Below are positions 17,667 to 25,862 of a stretch of 64,000 bases of DNA, in pieces. The translations under genes were made by a program, and so were the position numbers. Source of the stretch: Candidatus Coatesiibacteriota bacterium (lineage in GTDB: Bacteria; JAFGND01). The DNA lies in the NCBI GenBank assembly GCA_016927185.1, contig JAFGND010000034.1, forward strand, positions 33,427 through 97,426, read 5' to 3'. The stretch's first letter is position 1; each line of letters begins with the position of its first letter. The notes under the pieces were generated by a model. That model was not told the origin of the DNA. It saw nothing but the letters and a program-made list of their open reading frames with translations, and did not search any database.

Positions 17667-18461
17667 ATGTTAACTGATCTTATTTCATATGAAAAAATAA
17701 AGGAGTTCAAGGCTGCTCACAAGATACTTTCAGAGATGTCATATAATAGGGTAAAAATAACAAAAGGTTATGCAAACAAGACATTGAAGGTTGATTTATC
17801 AACCAATACTATTGAAAATAAGCCAGTCAATCAAATGATGAAGGATAAGTTTATCGGAGGTAAGGGATTTGATCTCTACCTCATGTGGCAGGAAGTAAAT
17901 GGAAATACGAAGTGGAACGATCCTGAAAATACTATATGCATCGCTTCAGGACCTCTTGGGGGAACAACATCTTACCCAGGGTCAGGAAAATCAATCGCAA
18001 CATCTATTTCGCCTCTTACACAGTCGGTTGTAGACTGCAATGTTGGAGGTTTTTTCGGTCCTTTTCTTAAATGTTCTGGATGGGATGCTATTGCTCTCAC
18101 CGGGAAAGCATCTGAAGATGTTATCATATTCATAGATGGTGAGAACTGTAAAGTCACTATTGAAACTGCTCCTTTCGAGGAAATTAATGCTCATATATTA
18201 AGTGAACAGTTAACAAGAATGTATGCAAGGAATGAAATTGATCAGAGAAATATCTCAGTTGTGTCTGCAGGCAGAGCAGCTGAAAATACATTCTTTGGTG
18301 TTCTGAATTTTTCCTGGTATGATTTCAGGAGAGAAACCTCAAGGATTAAACAAGCAGGCAGGGGTGGAATAGGAACGGTTTTCAGAGATAAGAAAATTAA
18401 AGCAGTTGTTGCAAAATGCCCATACTGGAGACCAAAATGGTCAATAACCTTAAATGATTAG
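17667..18461 (+). CDS. Aldehyde ferredoxin oxidoreductase, N-terminal domain as a separate protein
   Basis: The 264-residue protein equals domain 1 of the tungsten enzyme AOR and little else. Its core (about 35-250) carries the family marks FIGGKGFDLYLMW, ASGPLGGTTSYPGSG, TQSVVDCNVGGFFGPFLK and GWDAIALTGKA, followed by SVVSAGRAAEN and GRGGIGTVFRDKKIKAV. In the known structure this domain forms the base that holds the bis-pterin tungsten cofactor. A GGAGG site precedes the ATG. The protein stops at TLND, exactly where domain 2 should begin; domains 2-3 are in the next gene, 8 nt downstream. The first 30 residues are an extra N-terminal extension. Confidence 0.88.
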   Translation: MLTDLISYEKIKEFKAAHKILSEMSYNRVKITKGYANKTLKVDLSTNTIENKPVNQMMKDKFIGGKGFDLYLMWQEVNGNTKWNDPENTICIASGPLGGTTSYPGSGKSIATSISPLTQSVVDCNVGGFFGPFLKCSGWDAIALTGKASEDVIIFIDGENCKVTIETAPFEEINAHILSEQLTRMYARNEIDQRNISVVSAGRAAENTFFGVLNFSWYDFRRETSRIKQAGRGGIGTVFRDKKIKAVVAKCPYWRPKWSITLND

Positions 18462-18469
18462 GAGAAGAT

Positions 18470-20452
18470 ATGCCAAACCTGACTATAAATGGTATGACAA
18501 TCTCAGTTCAAGAGGGAACAAATCTCCTTGAAGCAGCAGCCTCATTGGGAGTTAAAATCCCAACCCTTTGTTACCATGAAACAATAAAACCTCATGGTTC
18601 ATGCAAAATCTGCATCACTGAGATCAAGGTTAAGGATCAGACCAAGATGTTACCTGCATGTACGTATATTATCAATGAAGATGTTGAAGTATTTACTGAA
18701 AGCGAAAAAACCAGAAATGCAAGGAAGAGAATGCTTTCAAACTTGCTTTCATTCTTCCCTAATGTACCATATCTGAGGAAACTGGCAGATGATTTCGGGA
18801 TCATACCAGATATAGATGAAAGCAAGGTAAAAAGCAAGAAAACAGATGCTTGCATATTATGCGAAAGATGCGTAAGAGTATGTAAAGAATCTGTATGGGA
18901 GAACATACTTGAATTTGAGGGAGTGGGATATAACAGAAGAGTAGTAATGTCTGAAGAAAAAGCTGCTTTTTGTGTTGGATGTGCTACCTGTGCATATGTC
19001 TGCCCAACGGGAGCAATAAAGGTCACTGATGAATTCAACAATCCTGTAGATCCACTTAGAATAAGAAAATATGGAATGAGATTGAATACTGAAGTATTCA
19101 GATATGATGACCAGCAATGCCAAATGAGAAGGTCCGGAACTGCTCACCTTGTAGAAATAATGGATGCATATGATCTTCTTCCTACTCATAATTACAAATT
19201 TGGAAAACACGAGTTGACACCTCAGATATCTTCCAATATATGGATAGAAAAATTTGTTAAGCAGAATGTTCCTGATGGATGCTGGAACGGTTGCATGATG
19301 GCTTGTGCCAAGGGAATCAGTGATTTCATTCTTGAAACAGGACCCTACAAGGGAGAAAAAGTACTTGTAGATGGACCTGAATATGAGACTGCTGCAGGAT
19401 GCGGTTCTAATATAGGGGTTTTCAATCCTCATGTTATTGCAGAAATAAATTTCTATTGTGATACATATGGAATAGATACTATATCATTCGGAACTGCACT
19501 TGCATTCGTAATGGAATGTTATGAAGCTGGGATACTGAATAAGGAAATAACTGGAGGACTGGAGCTAAAGTTCGGAGCAGAAAAGGAATCTCTGGAAATA
19601 TTACATCAGATGGCTGAGGGCAGAGGTTTTGGAGTGATAGTAGGTAAGGGTATAAGGCGCATGAAGAAAATATTTGCAGAGGAATATGGTGGAGATCCGA
19701 AATTTCTTCATGATATTGGCATGGAATCAAAGGGTATGGAGTACTCAGAATATATGACAAAGGAATCTCTTGCAATGCAGGGTGGTTATGCAATGGCTTT
19801 GAAGGGAGCCCAGCATGATGAAGCATGGCTGATTTTCATGGATATGGTAAACAATCAAATTCCGACATTCGAGATGAAAGCAGAAGCTTTGCACTATTTC
19901 CCAATGTTCAGGACATGGTTTGGATTGATGGGACTTTGCAAACTCCTCTGGAACGATATTGAGCCAATTGATAATGCCAAGACAAAAGAACCTGCCAAGG
20001 TGCCCGGTCATGTTGAAGGATATTGCAATTACTTTGCGGGAATGACAGGAATAGAGATAACACCTGCAGAGCTTATTCTCCAGTCGGAACGCGTCTACAA
20101 TTTTCAGAGAGTTTTCAATCTTAGATTGGGTTTTGGTACAAGAGAACACGACAGAGGACCTTACAGAGCAATGGGACCTGTAACTATTGAAGAATACGAA
20201 AGCAGACAGGAAAGATATGACACTCAATTGAAAGAAAAGGTAGGAGTTGATCCTGATGGAAAGTCATCTGCAGAAAAGCTGGCAATATTACGTGCTTTCA
20301 GGGAAGATCAGTATGAAAAGCTTCTCGACGCTGTTTATATAAGACGAGGATGGACAAATGATGGCATACCAAAAATATCAAAAATGAGGGAACTTGGAAT
20401 GGATTTCCCTGACGTAATTGAGATAATCAAGCAAGCTGGCGTTAATGAATAA
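18470..20452 (+). CDS. NuoG-like Fe-S module fused to AOR domains 2-3
   Basis: The protein has 660 residues. Residues 1-75 are a [2Fe-2S] ferredoxin domain (C34, C45, C48, C64). Residues 125-185 carry two [4Fe-4S] motifs, C128/C131/C134/C138 and C168/C171/C174/C178, as in NuoG and Fe-hydrogenases. From about 200 on it is AOR domains 2-3: RRSGTAHLVEIMDAYDLLPTHNY, C271/C275/C279 and C490 as likely ligands of the AOR [4Fe-4S] cluster, and a RRGWTNDGIPKISKMRELGMD end. It would pair with the N-domain protein upstream to make a tungsten-type aldehyde oxidoreductase with its own electron wire. AGGAGA precedes the ATG at normal spacing, so this is a real second gene and not a frameshift product. Confidence 0.88.
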   Translation: MPNLTINGMTISVQEGTNLLEAAASLGVKIPTLCYHETIKPHGSCKICITEIKVKDQTKMLPACTYIINEDVEVFTESEKTRNARKRMLSNLLSFFPNVPYLRKLADDFGIIPDIDESKVKSKKTDACILCERCVRVCKESVWENILEFEGVGYNRRVVMSEEKAAFCVGCATCAYVCPTGAIKVTDEFNNPVDPLRIRKYGMRLNTEVFRYDDQQCQMRRSGTAHLVEIMDAYDLLPTHNYKFGKHELTPQISSNIWIEKFVKQNVPDGCWNGCMMACAKGISDFILETGPYKGEKVLVDGPEYETAAGCGSNIGVFNPHVIAEINFYCDTYGIDTISFGTALAFVMECYEAGILNKEITGGLELKFGAEKESLEILHQMAEGRGFGVIVGKGIRRMKKIFAEEYGGDPKFLHDIGMESKGMEYSEYMTKESLAMQGGYAMALKGAQHDEAWLIFMDMVNNQIPTFEMKAEALHYFPMFRTWFGLMGLCKLLWNDIEPIDNAKTKEPAKVPGHVEGYCNYFAGMTGIEITPAELILQSERVYNFQRVFNLRLGFGTREHDRGPYRAMGPVTIEEYESRQERYDTQLKEKVGVDPDGKSSAEKLAILRAFREDQYEKLLDAVYIRRGWTNDGIPKISKMRELGMDFPDVIEIIKQAGVNE

Positions 20453-20481
20453 AATGAAGTGATAAAAAACAAGGAGACTTG

Positions 20482-22290
20482 ATGGATATAGAGGCAAGGT
20501 TAAATAAACTAGATATACCAGATGAGATAAAGGAAAGAATTCTTCCATGGTTAAATCCCCCATTTAATGAAAAGACAGTTGCAGAAATTTCTCAACTTAT
20601 TGAAAAAGAAGATATTAGCTCTCTAAAAGACAGATTCTGGATTGATCTGGAATTTGGTACTGGAGGATTAAGAGGAATAATGGAAGCAGGAACCAATAGA
20701 ATGAATATCCATACTATTGGAAGAGCAACTCAGGGGTTGGCGAATTATATAATAAAAAACACTGCAGATGGAGCATCAAGGGGAGTTGTAATTGCTTATG
20801 ATTCAAGACATAACTCGGTTTCTTTTGCCAGAGAGACATCTTCAGTTTTGTGTGCTAACGGAATTAAGGTTTATCTATATAGGGAAATGAGACCGACACC
20901 ATGCGTGTCTTTTGCAGTGAGATATCTCAATGCACAAGCTGGGATTATGCTTACAGCCAGCCATAATCCTCCCCAATATAATGGATATAAGGTTTCCTGG
21001 GATGATGGTTGTCAGGTTGTTTCACCTCATGACACAGGTATAATAGATGAAGTAATGAAAGTTGATCTTAACAAAGATATCAAGTATATGTCAATAAAGG
21101 AAGCAACTGAAAAGAACCTTCTTGTCTATCTTGATGAAAATGTTGATAATGCTTACAAGAAAATGGTGCTTGAATTGACACTCTCTCCTGAAGCAATTAA
21201 ATCACAAGCAAAGGACTTTATAATTGTATATACGCCTCTTCATGGAGTAGGCTCAACAATGATCCCGCATCTTCTTGAACAGAAAGGATTTAGAAATATT
21301 TACTGTGTCAAGGAGCAGATGAAACCAGATGGGGATTTCCCGACAGTTAAATCCCCGAATCCCGAAGAAGCAGAAGCACTTACGCTTGCCATCAAACTTG
21401 CAAAAGACAAAAAGGCAGACATTGTCCTTGCAACTGATCCGGATTCTGACAGACTGGGAATAGCTATTCCTGATGGAAGAGGAGAATTTGTTCAATTAAA
21501 TGGCAATCAAACACTTGCGCTTTTAGTTAATTATGTATTGAAACTTCTCAAAGATGGCAAGAGACTTCCTGAAAAACCAGCAGTTGTAAAAACAATTGTA
21601 ACATCCGATCTTATTACTGATATTGCAAAATACTATGGTGCAGAGACTTATGAGACCTTGACGGGATTCAAGTGGATTTATGGCAAGCAGAAGGAATTCG
21701 AGACTTCCAGTAAAAAACCCGCACCTGAATTTGTAGTAGGTGGAGAAGAATCATTCGGTTACAGCGTTGGTACAAAAGTGAGAGACAAGGATGGTTGTAT
21801 AGCATCCACAATGCTTGCAGAATATGCTGCATACTCTAAAAATATGGGATCCAATCTGTTAAAAGAGCTTGAGAATATTTACAGAATTCATAGTTATTAT
21901 CTTGAAAAGAATGTTTCATATGCTTTTCCAGGAATGGAAGGTCAGATTGAAATGTCTAAACTCATGGAAAAATTGAGAGCAAATCCACCGAGGATCATTT
22001 CAGGTTACAAATTCATGAAGATGCAGGATATCGAGAGAAACATTGAAACAGACTTCACTGATAACAGTGAAAAAGAAAGCAAGGGATTGCCTAAATCCAA
22101 TGTCCTTAAATTCCTCTTTGAAAATGGAGGCTGGATAGCAGCAAGACCTTCTGGAACTGAACCAAAAATCAAATTTTATTTCTCCATAAAAGAGCAGGTT
22201 GAGGAAAATATGGATAAGACAAGAGAAAAAGCTCTCGGAAAAATAAATGTAATGATCAAGGACTGGTTCAGGATTGCAGGAATAGAATAA
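20482..22290 (+). CDS. Phosphoglucomutase/phosphomannomutase (alpha-D-phosphohexomutase)
   Basis: The 602-residue protein matches the long PgcA-like branch. The phosphoserine loop is TASHNPPQYNGYK, the metal-binding loop is DPDSDRLG, the sugar-binding loop is GGEESFGYSVG, and the phosphate-binding loop is RPSGTEPKIKFY. It interconverts hexose 1- and 6-phosphates, feeding glycogen or nucleotide-sugar synthesis. The frame is open from a TTG one codon earlier, but AAGGAG sits 5 nt before the ATG. It follows the AOR genes by 29 nt on the same strand and may be cotranscribed. Confidence 0.9.
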   Translation: MDIEARLNKLDIPDEIKERILPWLNPPFNEKTVAEISQLIEKEDISSLKDRFWIDLEFGTGGLRGIMEAGTNRMNIHTIGRATQGLANYIIKNTADGASRGVVIAYDSRHNSVSFARETSSVLCANGIKVYLYREMRPTPCVSFAVRYLNAQAGIMLTASHNPPQYNGYKVSWDDGCQVVSPHDTGIIDEVMKVDLNKDIKYMSIKEATEKNLLVYLDENVDNAYKKMVLELTLSPEAIKSQAKDFIIVYTPLHGVGSTMIPHLLEQKGFRNIYCVKEQMKPDGDFPTVKSPNPEEAEALTLAIKLAKDKKADIVLATDPDSDRLGIAIPDGRGEFVQLNGNQTLALLVNYVLKLLKDGKRLPEKPAVVKTIVTSDLITDIAKYYGAETYETLTGFKWIYGKQKEFETSSKKPAPEFVVGGEESFGYSVGTKVRDKDGCIASTMLAEYAAYSKNMGSNLLKELENIYRIHSYYLEKNVSYAFPGMEGQIEMSKLMEKLRANPPRIISGYKFMKMQDIERNIETDFTDNSEKESKGLPKSNVLKFLFENGGWIAARPSGTEPKIKFYFSIKEQVEENMDKTREKALGKINVMIKDWFRIAGIE

Positions 22291-22296
22291 AACCTG

Positions 22297-23055
22297 TTAT
22301 TCCTCCCTTTTAGCTTCCTGCCATATCTCTTCAAGTTTTTCCAGAGAATATTCTGTCATTTTATGGTTGGTCTTTTCTTCAATATATCTGAATCTTCTGT
22401 CAAATTTGCTTATTGTACCTTTCAGAGCCTTCTCTGGATCCACCTTATAAAACCTGGATAGATTTACGACTGCAAATAACAAATCTCCAAGTTCTTCTTC
22501 CATCTTTTCAGCAGATAAAGAAGCTCTTAATTCTCTTATCTCCTCCTCAATCTTGTTAAGAACCTGTTCAGCCTTAGGCCAGTCGAAACCTACATTTGCA
22601 GCTTTTTCCTGGAGTCTTCTTGCCTTGAGGAGTACAGGAAAATCTCTTGGAACTCCATCAAGAGTGCTGCTTTTAGCTTTCCTTCTTGTCTGTTTCTTTA
22701 TGCTTTCCCAGTTCTTGAGAATTACTTTGGGATCTTCAGTCTCAATATCTCCAAAAATATGAGGATGCCTAAGTCTCATTTTATTAAGTAAACCTTCCTT
22801 TATTGCATCAAATGTAAATATCTCCTTCTCTTCTGCCATATGAATATGAAACATTATATGAAAAAGAAGATCCCCAAGTTCTTCCTTGAAGGCTTCATAA
22901 TCCTCATCTTCAATTGCCTCTGCAACTTCATATGCTTCTTCCAGCAAATAATTCTTGAGGCTTTCGAAGGTTTGTTGCCTGTCCCATGCACATCCGTTTT
23001 CACCTCTGAGAATATCAAGAAGTTCAAAAATATCATTCAAATCATATTTTTTCAT
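22297..23055 (-). CDS. mazG: Nucleoside triphosphate pyrophosphohydrolase MazG
   Basis: The protein has 252 residues with two tandem MazG domains. The first has GCAWDRQQTFESLKNYLLEEAYEV and EELGDLLFHIMFH; the second has ELGDLLFAVVNLSRF. The E-x-x-E...E-x-x-D clusters bind Mg2+ and hydrolyse (d)NTPs to NMP plus PPi, which cleans nucleotide pools and can affect ppGpp. The open frame begins 10 codons further upstream, but only the ATG at 23053-23055 has a plausible ribosome site (GAAGGG), so that start was preferred. It converges on the phosphohexomutase gene with a 6-nt gap. Confidence 0.9.
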   Translation of the reverse strand: MKKYDLNDIFELLDILRGENGCAWDRQQTFESLKNYLLEEAYEVAEAIEDEDYEAFKEELGDLLFHIMFHIHMAEEKEIFTFDAIKEGLLNKMRLRHPHIFGDIETEDPKVILKNWESIKKQTRRKAKSSTLDGVPRDFPVLLKARRLQEKAANVGFDWPKAEQVLNKIEEEIRELRASLSAEKMEEELGDLLFAVVNLSRFYKVDPEKALKGTISKFDRRFRYIEEKTNHKMTEYSLEKLEEIWQEAKREE

Positions 23056-23199
23056 AAATCCCTTCTTTTCTTGTATTGCTTCCATTAGGCAATATTATGT
23101 CAATGAAAGAAGTTTTGAAACAGTAAATTATATAAAGCATGGCTGTCAATTGGCAATATTTCTTACAAAAAAGAGAATCTCTGACTTTACTATAATCAA

Positions 23200-23228
23200 T
23201 TGACAAAATAATAGCCTCAAGAATTAAT
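23200..23228 (+). promoter_or_regulatory. sigma70-type promoter for trpB
   Basis: TTGACA (23200-23205) and ATTAAT (23223-23228) are separated by exactly 17 nt. Transcription would begin near 23235 and give a leader of about 158 nt ahead of trpB. Confidence 0.55.
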
Positions 23229-23242
23229 GGCAGTTGTTCAAT

Positions 23243-23326
23243 ATGAAAACCGATTTTTGTAATATCATTGCTTCTTCAATGATCAGCCAGATTTGGCGCC
23301 CCCTCAACCAGGGCGCATCAATTTAA
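23243..23326 (+). other. Possible 27-residue leader peptide overlapping a GC-rich hairpin
   Basis: The ATG-TAA frame encodes 27 residues with one Trp codon (TGG at 23294-23296). That codon overlaps the first base of the hairpin GCGCCC/GGGCGC (23296-23301 with 23311-23316, 9-nt loop). A ribosome paused at TGG would cover the 5' arm, so the layout resembles attenuation. Against it: only one Trp codon, no Shine-Dalgarno site, and no T-run directly after the stem. Confidence 0.25.
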
Positions 23327-23393
23327 TATTTCTTTCTAGTAACATCATATTTTTTTAAACAATTTTTTTAATTCCAACAGGAGGAATATTATC

Positions 23394-24557
23394 ATGAATA
23401 AAGGATACTTTGGAGAATTTGGAGGGCAGTACGTTCCCGAGGGATTGTTGCCCTATTTGAATAATATCGAACAGAAATACAATGAATTAAAGGACTCAGA
23501 TAGTTTCAAGTCAAGACTAAAGAGCCTTTTAAAGGAATATGTAGGAAGACCAAGTCCCCTCTATTTCGCAAAAAATTTAAGTAAAAATATCGGCTGCAAG
23601 ATTTATCTTAAAAGAGAAGATCTTAATCATACTGGAGCACACAAGATCAATAACACACTAGGGCAGGCATTGCTGGCAAAATCGATGAACAAAAAGGAAA
23701 TCATTGCAGAGACTGGAGCAGGACAACATGGAGTTGCTACTGCCACTGCTGCTGCCTTGCTTGGCATGAAATGCAAGATTTTCATGGGAAAGGTGGATAC
23801 AATAAAACAGAAACTCAATGTACAGAGAATAAGCCTTTTAGGAGCTGAAGTCATAACAGTTGAAAGAGGTTCTGGTATCCTTAAAGATGCAGTTGACGAG
23901 GCACTTGGTTATCTCATAGAGAATCCTGAGGTTTTCTATCTGCTGGGAAGCGTTGTAGGACCTCATCCCTATCCGACAATTGTAAGAAATTTTCAGAAAA
24001 TAATTGGTGAGGAAGCGAAAATGCAGATTATTGAACAAGAAGGAAGACTGCCTGATTATCTTATAGCATGCGTAGGTGGAGGAAGCAATGCAATGGGGCT
24101 TTTTTATGACTTCATAAATGAAGAAAATGTCAAGCTTATTGCTGTGGAACCAGCTGGCAAGGGATTGGAACCAGGGAATCATGCAGCTACATTGACACTG
24201 GGAAGTCCCGGAATAATACATGGTTTCAAATGCTACCTTCTTCAGGACAATGAAGGAAATCCAGCAGATATTCATTCCATTGCATCAGGACTTGATTATC
24301 CAGGAGTAGGACCTGAACCTTCAATGCTCAAAGACAGCAACAGATTAATCCTTGGATCAGTTACTGATGTTCAGGCAATAAACGCATTCAATTATCTTTC
24401 AAGGATAGAAGGAATAATTCCAGCGCTTGAGACAAGTCATGCTATTGCATTCATCCTCGAGCATTCATCCATGTTCAATAAAGATGATATTATTATAGTG
24501 AATCTTTCTGGACGTGGAGACAAAGATGTAGAAACAGTCCTGCAATCAAATAGTTGA
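23394..24557 (+). CDS. trpB: Tryptophan synthase beta chain
   Basis: The 387-residue PLP enzyme condenses indole and serine to tryptophan. The cofactor lysine is in HTGAHKINN, the catalytic glutamate is in AETGAGQHG, and the phosphate-binding loop is GGGSNAMG. Length and sequence fit the TrpB1 type. AGGAGG precedes the ATG. No trpA or other trp gene lies beside it, so this is an orphan trpB. It may salvage indole or pair with a TrpA encoded elsewhere. Confidence 0.93.
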   Translation: MNKGYFGEFGGQYVPEGLLPYLNNIEQKYNELKDSDSFKSRLKSLLKEYVGRPSPLYFAKNLSKNIGCKIYLKREDLNHTGAHKINNTLGQALLAKSMNKKEIIAETGAGQHGVATATAAALLGMKCKIFMGKVDTIKQKLNVQRISLLGAEVITVERGSGILKDAVDEALGYLIENPEVFYLLGSVVGPHPYPTIVRNFQKIIGEEAKMQIIEQEGRLPDYLIACVGGGSNAMGLFYDFINEENVKLIAVEPAGKGLEPGNHAATLTLGSPGIIHGFKCYLLQDNEGNPADIHSIASGLDYPGVGPEPSMLKDSNRLILGSVTDVQAINAFNYLSRIEGIIPALETSHAIAFILEHSSMFNKDDIIIVNLSGRGDKDVETVLQSNS

Positions 24558-24575
24558 AGATTATCTGAATTCTGA

Positions 24576-24609
24576 TAAGAGCTGAATATTAGAAGATATT
24601 TAGCTCTTA
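24576..24609 (+). terminator. Long hairpin after trpB
   Basis: TAAGAGCTGAATAT (24576-24589) pairs with ATATTTAGCTCTTA (24596-24609) over 14 bp with one G-U pair and a 6-nt loop. It begins 18 nt past the trpB stop. No uniform T-run follows, so it may end transcription weakly or protect the 3' end of the trpB message. Confidence 0.5.
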
Positions 24610-24666
24610 CTCTAATTAATGTAAGTCTTTTCACTTGACAGTCTATGCATATATTTCTTCTGAATC

Positions 24667-25836
24667 ATGCTGAAAATGGCATTTGAAAAGTATTTTTTGA
24701 AAAATATCTTTCCTGCTTATTCAAGATTTCTTGATAATATGCCAGTACCTAATTTTCACTGGCTTGCCGAATGGAGAATAACGCAGAGATGCAATTTGAA
24801 ATGCACTTATTGCATACGGGATGGTCAAAGGGTAACTCCAGAAAATCTGCCTCTTGCAGTAGAGAATATAAAGAAAACAAAACCAAAGATAGTAATAATA
24901 ACTGGCGGGGAACCATTTCTTGTAGACAACCTTGAAAAGTGTATACTTGAAATAAAAGAAAGTATTAATCCCAAAATCAGGGTAACAACTAATCTTATTT
25001 ACAGGATGGAGAAAATTTTCAAAGTACTTCCCCATCTCCAGCTAATTCATGTTTCAATTGATGGTCTTGGAAAGCATAACAAGCTGAACAGGGGAATTGA
25101 TGGAGATTTCGTTATAAAAAGAATTGAGCAACTTGCAAGAGAAATTGAGAAACTTAATCTTAAGATAACAATAATGACTTTCACTGTGCTTTCCAGAGAT
25201 AATGGAAATGAAGAAGTAATGATACCTCTGGCAGAGAAGTTGCAATCTATATCCCCCAATATATATTGCCTGTTCGCTTCATTAATGCCTCCTTCAAATC
25301 CCTATTCGGTCTTGCATGATATCAATTATTACAATACAGCAAATAGTGCTTTTCTTAATCTGGAACAACGCTTTGGCAAAAATAAGGTTGGCTTTTTTTC
25401 ACCAGGTCCTTTCAATAGCTGGGAAAAGCACAAATATAACACCAGATGTTACAGGCAATATTTCAGGTATTTCGTCCAGCCTGATGGAGTAGTAGAATAC
25501 TGCAAACCTGAAACTCTCAGGTATTATGAAGCATTGATACTTGGGGCTGTCAACAGGAAGGATTTCAAAAACAGGTGGACTTATATAGCAAAGATCATGC
25601 TTCAAAGTCTCTGGGTTACAAGAATCAAACGCTATCATCCACTATGTCTAGCCCCATGCGAATGTGAAGAACATATTGACTGTTTCATGAGGCAGAAAGA
25701 TAAAGGTCACTGGTCTGAATTCTGGATGGAAAGGGATTTCAAACCTTTATCTGAAGAAGACAAGAACTTGTTTTCAAGATTTGTTAAAGAAAATGTTAAT
25801 GATAGCTTCAGCAAGGAATTGATGGATTTTCTTTAG
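24667..25836 (+). CDS. Radical SAM protein with SPASM-like Cys-rich C-terminus
   Basis: The 389-residue protein has the radical SAM motif CNLKCTYC (C-x3-C-x2-C) near residues 42-49, then TGGEPFL, the SAM-binding region. The C-terminal part has further cysteines (CKPET, then CLAPCECEEHIDC) suggesting an auxiliary Fe-S cluster of SPASM/twitch type. Such proteins modify peptides, sugars or lipids, but no substrate gene is evident. The start is uncertain: ATG at 24667 or ATG at 24676, neither with a good ribosome site. A membrane glycosyltransferase-like gene follows by 26 nt, so a glycan-related role is possible. Confidence 0.8.
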   Translation: MLKMAFEKYFLKNIFPAYSRFLDNMPVPNFHWLAEWRITQRCNLKCTYCIRDGQRVTPENLPLAVENIKKTKPKIVIITGGEPFLVDNLEKCILEIKESINPKIRVTTNLIYRMEKIFKVLPHLQLIHVSIDGLGKHNKLNRGIDGDFVIKRIEQLAREIEKLNLKITIMTFTVLSRDNGNEEVMIPLAEKLQSISPNIYCLFASLMPPSNPYSVLHDINYYNTANSAFLNLEQRFGKNKVGFFSPGPFNSWEKHKYNTRCYRQYFRYFVQPDGVVEYCKPETLRYYEALILGAVNRKDFKNRWTYIAKIMLQSLWVTRIKRYHPLCLAPCECEEHIDCFMRQKDKGHWSEFWMERDFKPLSEEDKNLFSRFVKENVNDSFSKELMDFL

Positions 25837-25862
25837 ATAACGAATTTTTTTGAAAAGGATAT

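Larger units (their letters stand above)
23056..23393. other. Intergenic region carrying the trpB promoter and leader
   Basis: This 338-nt region separates divergent mazG and trpB. It contains a good sigma70-type promoter (23200-23228), a 27-codon potential leader ORF (23243-23326) and a GC-rich hairpin (23296-23316) that stands out from the AT-rich surroundings. Two short T-runs follow before the trpB ribosome site AGGAGG. Confidence 0.6.

Noticed and set aside
18459..18472. Frameshift or nonsense mutation breaking one AOR gene in two.
   Set aside because: A different domain (NuoG-like Fe-S module) begins right after the break, and the second gene has its own ribosome site and ATG.
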